A stretch of DNA of 64,000 bases from NCBI RefSeq assembly GCF_000426045.1, contig NZ_AUEP01000008.1:124001-188000 (forward strand), in the 5' to 3' direction. The DNA is from Marmoricola sp. URHB0036. GTDB lineage: Bacteria > Actinomycetota > Actinomycetes > Propionibacteriales > Nocardioidaceae. The translations under genes and the position numbers were made by a program. The notes beneath the pieces were generated by a model that worked only from the letters and a program-made list of their open reading frames with translations, had not been told where the DNA came from and did no database searches. Shown piece after piece: positions 8,207 to 16,262 of this stretch; the first letter of the stretch is position 1; every line of letters starts with the position of its first letter.

Positions 8207-8455
8207 TCAGGCCTGTACCGGCACGGGGTAGATGTTGTCGTAGGGGTGTCCGGCGCGCGCGTGGATGCGCTGCACGGCGTCGGCGTCCGGTGCCTCGGAC
8301 AGGCAGAAGACCATGCCGGACTCGGGGTCTGCCCACGCATGCTTGAAGTTGACTGACTCGTCGTCCTGGATCGCGAGGTCGGCCTTGTGTGCGTCGAGCA
8401 GCGCCTCGGGGGTGACCCCCGCCATCTGCGTGTGCACGTCCATGAACTCGGGCAT
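8207..8455 (-). CDS. SCO4226-family nickel-binding protein (DUF4242-like)
   Basis: This small ferredoxin-like fold protein of 82 residues (MPEFMDVHTQM, AHKADLAIQ, FKHAWADPESGMVFCLSEAPD, IHARAGHPYDNIYPV) matches the SCO4226 family from Streptomyces, described as nickel-binding. The histidines at the N-terminal strand and near the C-terminus fit metal binding. The start at 8455 gives the family N-terminus; the longer frame to 8539 adds a low-complexity tail that I take as non-coding. It is a lone gene between a convergent and a co-directional neighbour. Confidence 0.8.
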   Translation of the reverse strand: MPEFMDVHTQMAGVTPEALLDAHKADLAIQDDESVNFKHAWADPESGMVFCLSEAPDADAVQRIHARAGHPYDNIYPVPVQA

Positions 8456-8585
8456 AACGGCACCACTTTCGGTAGTAGGTGCGCCAACTCTGCTCCGGTC
8501 CGGAGGAGCAGGCAACGGTGCGGTCGGGCTGGTCGACACCAGCGCCCCGGGGGGCCGTCTGAATGGGCACAGGGAACAGTGCCTC

Positions 8586-10712
8586 TCAACCCTGGAGGCG
8601 CAGCCTGCGACCCAGCTCGGCCGCGATGACCTTGCTCCAGGTCAGGGAGATGTGCCATGGGTCGCGGTAGGTGACCACGTGATCGACCACGAGGGGACAT
8701 CGCTTGCGGCGGCACACCAGACCGGTGACGTCGATGAAGCGTGCACCGGTGGCGCGTGCCGCGTCGCGGGTGAGGTCGTTCCCGGTCTCGGTCACCGACT
8801 GCTGGCGTTGCGTGCAGGAGGCCGTGTTCGACCGCGGTGCGGTGAGGCAGTCGCCGGGGGAGAAGTCGAGTGAGGTGATGTCGGAGATGACCTCGACCCG
8901 CGGCGTGAACGTCGCGATGTCACGGAGGCTCGTCCGCGCCCCTGCGCGCCACGCCTCCTCAACACTCTGACCCGACGGCGCCACGACTTCCAACAGGCCG
9001 CGGTAGGCCACCACGACGACATCGGGACGCAGCACTCGCATCCGGTCCAGCGCCCAGCTCCGGAACGGTGGGCAGGCGGGCAGCGGGGCGCCGCCGTGCA
9101 GCTGCTTCACGTCGAACGGTGCGCAGCCGAGCTTGATGAGCGGGATCACCCGGAATCCGTCGCGCCGGCCGAGCAGGTCGAGGGGTGGCAGCCACATGCC
9201 GGCGTGGGAGTCGCCGTACAGGACGACGGTGCGGGTTGCCCGACGGTCGCCACGAGGGCAGAGACGGACCTTGCGGTCCTCCCATCCCGCGTAGCAGTCG
9301 AACTTCGTCTGCCACAGGTCCCTGCCGAGGTGCTTGAAGTTGGCCAGGGGGAAGGCGATCGGGCGTCGGTGATCGGCATCCACGAGGGAGGCATCGATCA
9401 GACTGCCCACGTCTGGATCGGGCAGCTGGAGGTCGGCTCGTCCGCTGGCGCCGCGGGTGTGGTGCACCGCGAGCTGGGGGTCCAGCTGTTCCTCCGCTCC
9501 CGCCTGGAACCGGGAGTCGAAACGGCGCTGGGCGTAGCTGGCCGCGCCACCGCTGACCGCAAGGACGAGGACGAGCACCACCGGCCACAACGCCAGGCCG
9601 CGCAGGCCACCGAGCCCGGGCAGCCGCTGGTGTCGAATCGGGTTCTCGACGAGGTGGTAGGCCAGGACCGACACCGCGCCCATGACCACGATCAGCGCCG
9701 CGGTCTGCCGCACGTCCGGCCGATGGCCGATCAGGAACGCGCCCATGATCAGCACGGGCCAGTGCCACAGGTAGAGCGAGTAGGAGATGTCGCCGACGTA
9801 GCGCACCGGCGGGAGGGTCAGCACCCGCCCGGCACCGACGGGTCCCGCGGCGCCGGCCGCGAGCAGTGCCGCGGCGCCGGCGACGGGCAGGGCCGCGTGC
9901 CACCCCGGAAAGGCCGTCGACTCGTCGTACCACCCGACGGCAGCGGCGATGGCCGCCATCCCGAGCACCACCAGCACGTGCCGCGCCCAGGCGGAAAGTC
10001 GACTCAGCTGATGACCAGCGAGGGCGAGGAGGGCGCCGGTGGCCAGCTCCCAGGCCCGCGTGGCCGAGGAGAAGTACGCCGCCACGGGAGACCTGTCCGT
10101 CAGGAAGACCGACCAGACCAGGGAGGCACTCCACGCCGTGACCAGCACGATGCGCGTGACGAGCAGCCGACGTCGGGCGAACAGCCAGAAGACGAGCAGC
10201 AGCGCCAACGGCCAGACCAGGTAGAACTGCTCCTCCACGGCCAATGACCAGGTGTGCTGCACCGGTGAGGTGGCTCGGTCCTGCTCGAAGTAGTCCGTGC
10301 CGACCTGCGAGAAGTGCACGTTGGCGAGGAAGAACGCCGCCCAGCGGGAGTCACCGACGATCGCCGGCACTCGCGACCATGGCAGCTCGACGGCGGCGAA
10401 GACCGAGGTGACGGCGAGCATGAGCCCGGCGGCGGGCAGGATCCGGCGGGCCCGGCGCGCGTAGAAGGCACCGACGCGGACGCGCCCGGTGCTCGTCGCC
10501 TCGTGCAGCAACAGCGTGGAGATCAGGTAGCCCGAGACGACGAAGAAGACGTCCACGCCGACGTAACCGCCGGTGAACCCGGCGATGTGCGCGTGCCCCA
10601 CGATGACGACGCACACGGCGAGCGCACGGAGTCCTTGCACGTCCGGGCGTGGTGCGAGGGCGGGGAGGATCTGCTTGCCCCCGACCGTGGTCTGTGCACC
10701 CGCCTCGTCCAT
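8586..10712 (-). CDS. OafA/YrhL-type membrane acyltransferase with C-terminal SGNH domain
   Basis: The 708-residue protein has an N-terminal acyltransferase_3 domain of about 10 membrane segments (RPDVQGLRALAV, the VDVFFVVSGYLIS motif, HTWSLAVEEQFYLVWP) to about residue 400. A periplasmic SGNH hydrolase-like domain follows, with GDSHAGMW (S502) and DPWH (D684, H687). Such two-domain enzymes O-acetylate cell-envelope glycans: the membrane part passes the acyl group from acyl-CoA across the membrane and the SGNH part transfers it. The ATG at 10712 has a GGAGG ribosome site. It diverges from the LuxR-type regulator, with 128 bp between starts. Confidence 0.9.
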   Translation of the reverse strand: MDEAGAQTTVGGKQILPALAPRPDVQGLRALAVCVVIVGHAHIAGFTGGYVGVDVFFVVSGYLISTLLLHEATSTGRVRVGAFYARRARRILPAAGLMLAVTSVFAAVELPWSRVPAIVGDSRWAAFFLANVHFSQVGTDYFEQDRATSPVQHTWSLAVEEQFYLVWPLALLLVFWLFARRRLLVTRIVLVTAWSASLVWSVFLTDRSPVAAYFSSATRAWELATGALLALAGHQLSRLSAWARHVLVVLGMAAIAAAVGWYDESTAFPGWHAALPVAGAAALLAAGAAGPVGAGRVLTLPPVRYVGDISYSLYLWHWPVLIMGAFLIGHRPDVRQTAALIVVMGAVSVLAYHLVENPIRHQRLPGLGGLRGLALWPVVLVLVLAVSGGAASYAQRRFDSRFQAGAEEQLDPQLAVHHTRGASGRADLQLPDPDVGSLIDASLVDADHRRPIAFPLANFKHLGRDLWQTKFDCYAGWEDRKVRLCPRGDRRATRTVVLYGDSHAGMWLPPLDLLGRRDGFRVIPLIKLGCAPFDVKQLHGGAPLPACPPFRSWALDRMRVLRPDVVVVAYRGLLEVVAPSGQSVEEAWRAGARTSLRDIATFTPRVEVISDITSLDFSPGDCLTAPRSNTASCTQRQQSVTETGNDLTRDAARATGARFIDVTGLVCRRKRCPLVVDHVVTYRDPWHISLTWSKVIAAELGRRLRLQG

Positions 10713-10840
10713 CTGTCCTCCGGTCCGAGCGCCCGTTGGCGCGAGGAACGCGCTGCCTCAGCGTCGCCACTTCACCGGGCGCGCAGGAATCCGTAGAATT
10801 ACCGATTGACGAGAGTGCTTTGTCGACACAGGAGGTCGGC

Positions 10841-11761
10841 ATGGACGTACGCACCCAGAACGCGCGATGGCTCGATCTCGCCGCCGACCTGGTCACTCTC
10901 CCGAGCGCCACGATGCCGCACGATCGCCTCCTGACCGAGCTCAGTGCCACCTTCGAGTCCCTGGCCTCGTGGCACTTCCAGGACGTGGACGGCTCGTTCC
11001 GTTTCGACCTCAGCCATCCGGTCCTTGGCCTCGCAGGTGCCGACCTCGACGCCTGGTCCCGGGCCAACCGCTCGACCCATCCACTCCTGTTCTGGTTCCA
11101 GGCGACACTCGATCCACGACCGATGACGATCGAGCGGGTGCCGAGGCGTCTGGTTCCGGCGGGAGGGTTCGCGCTGGTCCGCGAGCTCTGCTCGCCCTAC
11201 GGCTTGGAGCGCCAGCTCTCGATCCCCTACGAGATCGGTCCCAGCGGGAGCCGGGCGTTCGTCCTCGCCCAGTCCGGAGAGGACTACTCAGCAGACGATG
11301 TCCGACTGGCCAGGCTCATCCAGCCCCTGATCGCCCTGATCAGCCGACAGACAACCATCCTCGCGCGCGTCCACACCGATCATGACCCGGTGGGGCTGAC
11401 AGGCCGGGAGCGTGCCGTGCTCCAACTGCTCTCGGAGGGGCTCACCGCCCAGGGGATCGCGCATGCCCTGGTCATCTCGCCAAGGACCGTGCACACGCAC
11501 CTGGCGCACGTCTACGCCAAGCTGGGTGTCTCCGACCGCCTGCGCGCCGTTGCCTTGGCCGATGAGCACGGCCTGGTGAATCGATCGACCGGCGCCGGCG
11601 CAGAGGCGCGACCCAACCAGGTGGTCTACGACGCCCCGATCGACCGGGGCTCGCGTGGGTGGTCGCTGGCGGTGAGTGAGGGCAGGTCTCAGACGAATCG
11701 TGAGCTGGGCTCACGCGGGTCGTGGTGCTCGACCAGCTTGCGCCACGCGTGCGCGGCGTAG
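10841..11761 (+). CDS. LuxR-family transcriptional regulator
   Basis: The 306-residue protein starts at an ATG with an ideal GGAGG 7 nt upstream; longer upstream frames are unsupported. Residues 1-180 look like a ligand-sensing region without a receiver signature. Residues 186-240 form a LuxR helix-turn-helix (LTGRERAVLQLLSEGL, IAHALVISPRTVHTHL, YAKLGVSDR). Most such regulators end shortly after this helix, but here about 60 low-conservation residues follow, and the last 73 bp overlap the convergent small gene at 11689-11877. It may regulate the divergent acyltransferase. The ligand is unknown. Confidence 0.8.
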   Translation: MDVRTQNARWLDLAADLVTLPSATMPHDRLLTELSATFESLASWHFQDVDGSFRFDLSHPVLGLAGADLDAWSRANRSTHPLLFWFQATLDPRPMTIERVPRRLVPAGGFALVRELCSPYGLERQLSIPYEIGPSGSRAFVLAQSGEDYSADDVRLARLIQPLIALISRQTTILARVHTDHDPVGLTGRERAVLQLLSEGLTAQGIAHALVISPRTVHTHLAHVYAKLGVSDRLRAVALADEHGLVNRSTGAGAEARPNQVVYDAPIDRGSRGWSLAVSEGRSQTNRELGSRGSWCSTSLRHACAA

Positions 11762-11877
11762 ATCGACCGCTCGTCGGGTGCCGTGATGTGCAGGGCGCCG
11801 CTGCCGTCGATGGAGTAGCGCGCCCGGTCGTCGTACTCGCTCGACTCCCCGGACGTGAACTCGACGGTGAAGGCCAT
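11689..11877 (-). CDS. Small conserved-looking protein of unknown function
   Basis: The 62-residue frame has a GAGAGG ribosome site 8 nt before its ATG and a balanced composition (FTVEFTSGESSEYDDRARYS, then IDGSGALHIT), unlike the arginine-rich shadow frames around it. It looks like a small beta-rich domain. It overlaps the 3' end of the convergent LuxR-type gene by 73 bp and lies upstream of the phosphoesterase gene on the other side. I do not recognise a family. Confidence 0.55.
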   Translation of the reverse strand: MAFTVEFTSGESSEYDDRARYSIDGSGALHITAPDERSIYAAHAWRKLVEHHDPREPSSRFV

Positions 11878-11919
11878 GGGTCGAGCCTCTCACGTCGGCT
11901 GGTGGCCAGGTGGCCGGGA

Positions 11920-12927
11920 TCAGAGTCCGAAAGCGGTCTTCAGGTCGGGGGCCGTGGCGCCCTGCTGCAGCGGCTTCACCCCGAGCACCTGCGCGATGAA
12001 GCGCGTCAGGGAGTAGTGCGTGAGCGGGCTGCTCACCACCCGGTGGTGGAGGCGCGGGGTGAGCACCGAGGTGAGTACGACGTTGCCCGAGTGCTTGTCG
12101 TCCTCGTCGGCCGTCACGACCACGACCAGCTTCCCGCTGGTGAAGTCGGTGCTCTTCAGCACGGGCGTGAGCTGCTGCTCGAGCCAGGTGTCGGCCGACG
12201 CGAGCGAGGCGTCGTGTGCGTCGTGGACGAGGTTCGGGATCAGGAACCCCACGTCGGGCAGGGCGTTGCGGGAAGCGTCGCCGGCGAACGTGGTCAGATC
12301 GCGGTCGTGGGTCAGGCAGTTGCTGCGCCCGCTGGTGAAGTAGGTCCACGGGTTGTGCCGGACGGCGTACACCGGCGTCCCGACCGAGCGGTCGGGGGAG
12401 TCGTAGACGTGGCAGTTCTCGGGCATGCTCTCGGCGTACGTCCCTGCCGTCTTGCCGGCCGCGATGGCCTGGTCGAAGACGGACGAAGCCGATCCGATGT
12501 CGGAGGTGTGGGCGGCAGGGGACCGGTCGTCGAGGATGCCGAAGGTGCTCCCGCCGGCGATGCCGAGGTAGTTGGGCAGGCTGGGGTGGGCCAGCGCGGT
12601 CCAGTGGGTGGCGTACCCGTAGGTCTCCGACTGGCGCGAGAGGAACGGCATCCCCTGCTTCATCTGGGCGTAGGAGTGGTTCTCCTCGATCACTACCAGC
12701 ACCTTGGAGATGCCCGAGGTCGAGGAGGTGTTCCGGGGCGTGGCCTGGTGTGTCGGGGTCGGTGTCGGGGTCGGTGTCGGGCTGGGAGTCGGCGTCGGTG
12801 TGTGCTGGGTCGACTTCGGCGTCGCCGGGGCAGCGCTCGGGGGGTTGGCCGCTCCGCAGGCCGAGGCGACGAGTAGCAGGGCGGCGCACCCGGCCGCGGC
12901 GGCGGCTCGTTGCACGGTCGTCGTCAC
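11920..12927 (-). CDS. Lipoprotein phosphoesterase (acid phosphatase / phospholipase C-like family)
   Basis: The 335-residue precursor has a lipoprotein signal peptide with a VASAC lipobox (C24), then a Pro-Thr repeat linker (about residues 42-60), then a phosphoesterase-family domain starting at VLVVIEENHSYAQM with HPSLPNYLGIAGGSTFG and VVVTADEDDKHSGN. Enzymes of this family hydrolyse phosphomonoesters or phospholipids outside the membrane. The Pro-Thr linker probably spans the cell wall. The substrate is not evident. It is a single leftward gene with its own promoter region facing 13013. Confidence 0.82.
   Translation of the reverse strand: MTTTVQRAAAAAGCAALLLVASACGAANPPSAAPATPKSTQHTPTPTPSPTPTPTPTPTHQATPRNTSSTSGISKVLVVIEENHSYAQMKQGMPFLSRQSETYGYATHWTALAHPSLPNYLGIAGGSTFGILDDRSPAAHTSDIGSASSVFDQAIAAGKTAGTYAESMPENCHVYDSPDRSVGTPVYAVRHNPWTYFTSGRSNCLTHDRDLTTFAGDASRNALPDVGFLIPNLVHDAHDASLASADTWLEQQLTPVLKSTDFTSGKLVVVVTADEDDKHSGNVVLTSVLTPRLHHRVVSSPLTHYSLTRFIAQVLGVKPLQQGATAPDLKTAFGL
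12751..12800. repeat. Tandem GTGTCGGGGTCG repeat encoding a Pro-Thr linker
   Basis: Near-identical 12-bp units lie inside the phosphoesterase gene and encode alternating Pro-Thr on the minus strand. The unit number could vary between strains by slippage without breaking the frame, changing linker length. Confidence 0.7.
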
Positions 12928-13012
12928 GGTGGGGTCCTCCCTGCTCGGCGGTGCCCGGCTGCGGGTTGCGATCGTCGTACGACGAACCTGACAGCAACCT
13001 GACTACCGCACA

Positions 13013-13615
13013 ATGAGCGTCGTGAACCGCCGATCATGCCCTTTCTGGGTGCCTGCCGCCGTGCTCGTCTCGACTGTCGCGCAGCTGGCGATCGCCGAGT
13101 GGTGGCCGGGCATCGAGCGGTTCGCGGACAAGGCGTTCGGTGCCCGGCTGGTGGCGTACCCGCTGATGATGCTGCTGGCCCCGGCGATCTGGTGGCTGGT
13201 CGTAGGCCGGCGAGACGGCGACACACCTCCGCCGTACGGCGCCTTCACGCTGGTGATGCTGCCCTTCCTGATCGACGTGACCGGCAACAGCCTCGATCTC
13301 TACGACACCGTCGTGTGGTGGGACGACTTCAACCACTGGATCAACTGGCTGCTCCTGCTGACCGGGATCGGCCTGCTCGTCGCCGATGAGGTCCGCCCTG
13401 ACTGGGCGCTGGTCGTGCTCGTCGCGGGGCTCGGCGCGGTCCTCGCCATCGGCTGGGAGCTGGGGGAGTGGTGGACCTTCATCCGGCACGGGACCGAGCT
13501 CGACACGGCGTACGAGGACACCCTCGGCGATCTCTCGCTGGGCACGCTCGGCGCGCTGTGTGCCGGCTTCGTCGTACTCCGCGCTCGGCGGCGCCGGGAG
13601 TCGGTGGACCGCTGA
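13013..13615 (+). CDS. Membrane protein of the YjdF/DUF2238 type
   Basis: The 200-residue protein has about five to six membrane segments. Between them lie WWDDFNHWINWLLLLTG and WELGEWW followed by YEDTLGDLSLGTLGAL, the conserved DD-x2-H and E-x2-E-W...Y-x-DT-x2-D pattern of the YjdF family. The acidic and histidine residues inside membrane helices suggest metal binding or transport, but no activity is established that I know of. A TACCGC lies just before the ATG. It diverges from the phosphoesterase gene by 85 bp. Confidence 0.65.
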   Translation: MSVVNRRSCPFWVPAAVLVSTVAQLAIAEWWPGIERFADKAFGARLVAYPLMMLLAPAIWWLVVGRRDGDTPPPYGAFTLVMLPFLIDVTGNSLDLYDTVVWWDDFNHWINWLLLLTGIGLLVADEVRPDWALVVLVAGLGAVLAIGWELGEWWTFIRHGTELDTAYEDTLGDLSLGTLGALCAGFVVLRARRRRESVDR

Positions 13616-13664
13616 ACGGTCTGGTCCATCCCGCGGCCACCCGGTTGCCGAGTCCGGCCGGCAC

Positions 13665-13706
13665 CGGCATGATTCCAGTATGAGGCCAATGGACGGAATC
13701 ATGCCG
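13665..13706. promoter_or_regulatory. 12-bp perfect inverted repeat over the MFS start codons
   Basis: CGGCATGATTCC (13665-13676) and GGAATCATGCCG (13695-13706) are exact reverse complements separated by 18 bp. The right arm contains the in-frame ATG at 13701, and the ATG at 13680 lies in the loop. It can act as an operator with half-sites about three helical turns apart, or as an mRNA hairpin covering the translation start. Confidence 0.6.
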
Positions 13707-15083
13707 TCGCGGACGCTCGAGGGTGCCCACGCCTGGGCCGTGGCGTCGGTGCTCGGAGTGGCCCAGCTGTGCGTGCTCTTCGACAGTCTCTCGGTCGCGA
13801 CCGCGCTGCCGGCGATCGGCGAGCACTTCGACCTCGAGCCCGGCGAGCTGCAGTGGGTGGTCAGCCTGTTCTCGATCAGCATCGGCTCCTTCATGATGCT
13901 CGGTGGCCGGGCCTGCGACGTGCTGGGCGCACGCCGGGTGCTGATCGGGAGCCTCGGCCTGTGCATCATCGGTGGCCTGCTGGCCGGGCTGTCGCCGTCG
14001 GTCGGCGTGCTCCTGACCGGCCGCGTCGTACAGGGGCTGGCGGCGGCCGCGGCGCTCCCGGCCGCGCTATCGCTCGCCTCGTCGTTGTTCGAGGAGGAGC
14101 CGTGGGCGAGTCGCGTCTACTCGGTCATCGCCACCGCGGCGTGGCTGGCCGCGATCGCCGGCGCTGTCCTGGGCGGCCTGATCACGGACACGTGGGGATG
14201 GCGGTGGATCTTCCTGGTCACGGTCCCGGCCGCGGTGCTCGGACTGGTCGGTTGTCGGGTGGTGCCGGCGCCGGCGGGGGACCGGGAGGTCGGTCGGCGC
14301 CTCGACGTGGCCGGCGCCCTGCTGGCCACCGCTGGCCTGGCGGCCCTCCTGCTCGGGGTCGAACAGGTCGCACACGGCGACGGTGCGCTCGGCGGCGGCG
14401 CCCTGGCGATCGCCCTGCTGTGCCTGGTCGGGCTCACCGTCGTGGAACGGCGGGCCGATGACCCGTTGCTGCCACCCCGGCTGCTGCGCTCGCGCCGCCT
14501 GGTCGGGACCTGCCTGGCGTTCGGTGCCTACTGCGCCGGCTACACCGCCCTCGTGGTGGTGGGCAGCCTCTTCGTGCAGGCCGAGTACGGTCTCAGCGCT
14601 TCCGGTGCCGGCCTGTTCCTGACGCCGATGCTGGTGGTCGGGACCGCCAGCGCGGTGCTGTCACCGCGTGTCGTGCGGCGCTTCGGCGTACGCCGGGTGA
14701 CGACCGTCTCCCTCGTGCTCTGTGCTGTCGCGATGTGCGGACTCGCGCTGTCGCGACCGCAGGAGCCGGCCCTGCTCGTGCCGTGGCTGGTGCTGTGGGG
14801 AGCGGGTTCAGGACCAGTCTTCGTCGGCCTGACCCGCGACGTGCTCGCCGACGTCGACAACGACGAGAGCGGCACGGTCGCGGCGATGTTCGAGTCGATG
14901 AGCCATGTCGGGGGTGGGGTCGCCGCCGCGATCTACCTGACGCTGCTCGGCACCGGTCTGGGCTTCGGCCCCGTCCAGGTCGGCGCTGCCGGCGTCGTGG
15001 CCGTCGGTGCCGCGCTCGCACTCTGGTCGCTGAACCGCGCGACGGACGCCCCGGATCAGGACTCGCGGCGCCGTTCGGCCTGA
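13680..15083 (+). CDS. MFS multidrug efflux transporter (DHA2-like)
   Basis: The 467-residue protein has 12-14 hydrophobic segments with MFS motifs: LDVAGALLATAG after segment 6, GGRACDVLGARRVLIG (motif A) after segment 2, and TDTWGWRWIFLVTVPAAVLG (motif C region) near segment 5-6. This pattern fits EmrB/QacA-type proton-drug antiporters. ATGs at 13680, 13689 and 13701 are all possible starts, none with a strong ribosome site. A perfect inverted repeat spans them. The 3' end overlaps the convergent CGNR-type regulator by 28 bp, and that regulator may control the pump. Confidence 0.85.
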   Translation: MRPMDGIMPSRTLEGAHAWAVASVLGVAQLCVLFDSLSVATALPAIGEHFDLEPGELQWVVSLFSISIGSFMMLGGRACDVLGARRVLIGSLGLCIIGGLLAGLSPSVGVLLTGRVVQGLAAAAALPAALSLASSLFEEEPWASRVYSVIATAAWLAAIAGAVLGGLITDTWGWRWIFLVTVPAAVLGLVGCRVVPAPAGDREVGRRLDVAGALLATAGLAALLLGVEQVAHGDGALGGGALAIALLCLVGLTVVERRADDPLLPPRLLRSRRLVGTCLAFGAYCAGYTALVVVGSLFVQAEYGLSASGAGLFLTPMLVVGTASAVLSPRVVRRFGVRRVTTVSLVLCAVAMCGLALSRPQEPALLVPWLVLWGAGSGPVFVGLTRDVLADVDNDESGTVAAMFESMSHVGGGVAAAIYLTLLGTGLGFGPVQVGAAGVVAVGAALALWSLNRATDAPDQDSRRRSA

Positions 15084-15664
15084 CGCTCCACCTTCTGCGC
15101 CATGCCACAGGTGCGCATGTCGCACCAGCGCCGCGCGTGGTTGCGCGAGTGGTCGACGAACAGCCAGCGGCACCGGCCACACTGACGCAGCAATGCCGCC
15201 TGTGGGCTGGTGACCAGCGTGGCGGCCGCGTGGGCCACGGGCAGCAGTGGCGCGTCGAGCTCGGTGGCGCCGGCCCAGCTCCACCGGATGCCCGCCTCGT
15301 CCCTGACGGGCTCCGCCCGAGCGACCGCGTCGGCGACCTCGGGTCGCACGTTGGCCCAGGACTCGTTGATCGGCTCACCAGTGGCCAGGTCCAGGAAGAG
15401 GTCGTACAGCGAGCCCCGCAGCGCGTGGACGCGTGCCATGGCCTCGTCGGCCTCAGCCGCGCGCCGGCGCGCCCGTCGGCGCAGGGCCTCCGCCTGGTCC
15501 TCCGCGAGTGCGCCGACGCGGACCGACCACACCAGCAGGAGCTCGTAGGTGGCGATGGCGTCGAGGTGTGCGGTCGATTCGTTGCCGCCCACCGTGTTGA
15601 CGAAGTCCAGGGCGAGGTCGCCCGCCACCAACGACCACGTCTCGGTCTGCTCCCGGTCATTCAT
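15056..15664 (-). CDS. CGNR zinc-finger-type regulator (ABATE domain)
   Basis: The 202-residue protein has an N-terminal ABATE-like helical domain (LVAGDLALDFVNTVGGN) and a C-terminal zinc finger with RQCGRC and, 15 residues on, WCDMRTCGMAQKVE. The family is presumed to bind DNA and sense stress ligands. The name-giving CGNR reads CGMA here, while the four Cys are kept. It is tail-to-tail with the MFS gene, overlapping it by 28 bp, which often marks a regulator-transporter pair. Confidence 0.8.
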   Translation of the reverse strand: MNDREQTETWSLVAGDLALDFVNTVGGNESTAHLDAIATYELLLVWSVRVGALAEDQAEALRRRARRRAAEADEAMARVHALRGSLYDLFLDLATGEPINESWANVRPEVADAVARAEPVRDEAGIRWSWAGATELDAPLLPVAHAAATLVTSPQAALLRQCGRCRWLFVDHSRNHARRWCDMRTCGMAQKVERQAERRRES

Positions 15665-15804
15665 GACCTGTCCAGTGTGTCAGGGTCGGCCCGTCGGCAC
15701 ACGGATCGTCCGCGCTCCCCAATCACCCCTCTCGGGTGAACCCCGGCTCCCTGCTGGTTGGCACCGTCACGAGTCCTGCACACCGGACCGAAGGGACAGC
15801 TGCG

Positions 15805-16062
15805 ATGGCCAGGGCACCGCGCGACATCGAACGCATCTACTCGACTCCCGAGGTGGTGGCCAAGCTGCGGCGCCTGGCCGACGCCCTCGAGCAGGACACC
15901 TCTTTCCGCATCCAGGTGGCAGGGGTGCGGATCCGCGTCCCCGTGCGCGCTCAGTTCTCGATCGAGCACGAGCTGGGCGACGACGAGGAGGAGATCGAGT
16001 TCCAGCTGAAGTGGACCGTCGACGCCGAGGAGGAGGACTCCGAGGAGGGCGAGCTCGTCTAG
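15805..16062 (+). CDS. Amphi-Trp domain-containing protein
   Basis: The 85-residue acidic protein (DIERIYSTPEVVAKLRRLAD, FRIQVAGVRIRVPVRAQFSI, EIEFQLKWTVDAEEED) matches the amphi-Trp domain, a small amphipathic repeat with a conserved near-C-terminal Trp. No biochemical role is known to me. The ATG at 15805 is preceded by AAGGGA; upstream in-frame starts are weaker. It stands alone, followed by a hairpin. Confidence 0.75.
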   Translation: MARAPRDIERIYSTPEVVAKLRRLADALEQDTSFRIQVAGVRIRVPVRAQFSIEHELGDDEEEIEFQLKWTVDAEEEDSEEGELV

Positions 16063-16081
16063 AGGCTGCGGGACAACGGAA

Positions 16082-16118
16082 AACCGCCCGCTGACCTGGG
16101 CACTGTCAACGGGCGGTT
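16082..16118 (+). terminator. Hairpin after the amphi-Trp gene
   Basis: AACCGCCCG (16082-16090) and CGGGCGGTT (16110-16118) form a perfect 9-bp stem with a 19-nt loop, 19 bp after the stop codon. There is no U-tract, as is common in high-GC actinobacteria. The remaining sequence to 16262 holds nothing I can identify. Confidence 0.45.
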
Positions 16119-16262
16119 CCCGCTCCCATCGGCGTCTCGGGTCACCTACGGGAGCTGGTGGAATCATGGCTGAACGTCACGAAAGGCGCGACTCGCCCGA
16201 TTTCGTGGTCTAGGGCACTAAAGCGGCTTTTCGGAATCGGTTGCGCGAGGTCGCCCGGCCGG

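Noticed and set aside
8345-8365. Fifth copy of the TACTGACT operator (TTGACTGACTCGTC)
   Set aside because: Only one arm is present; the complementary arm is missing, and it lies inside the SCO4226-family coding sequence.
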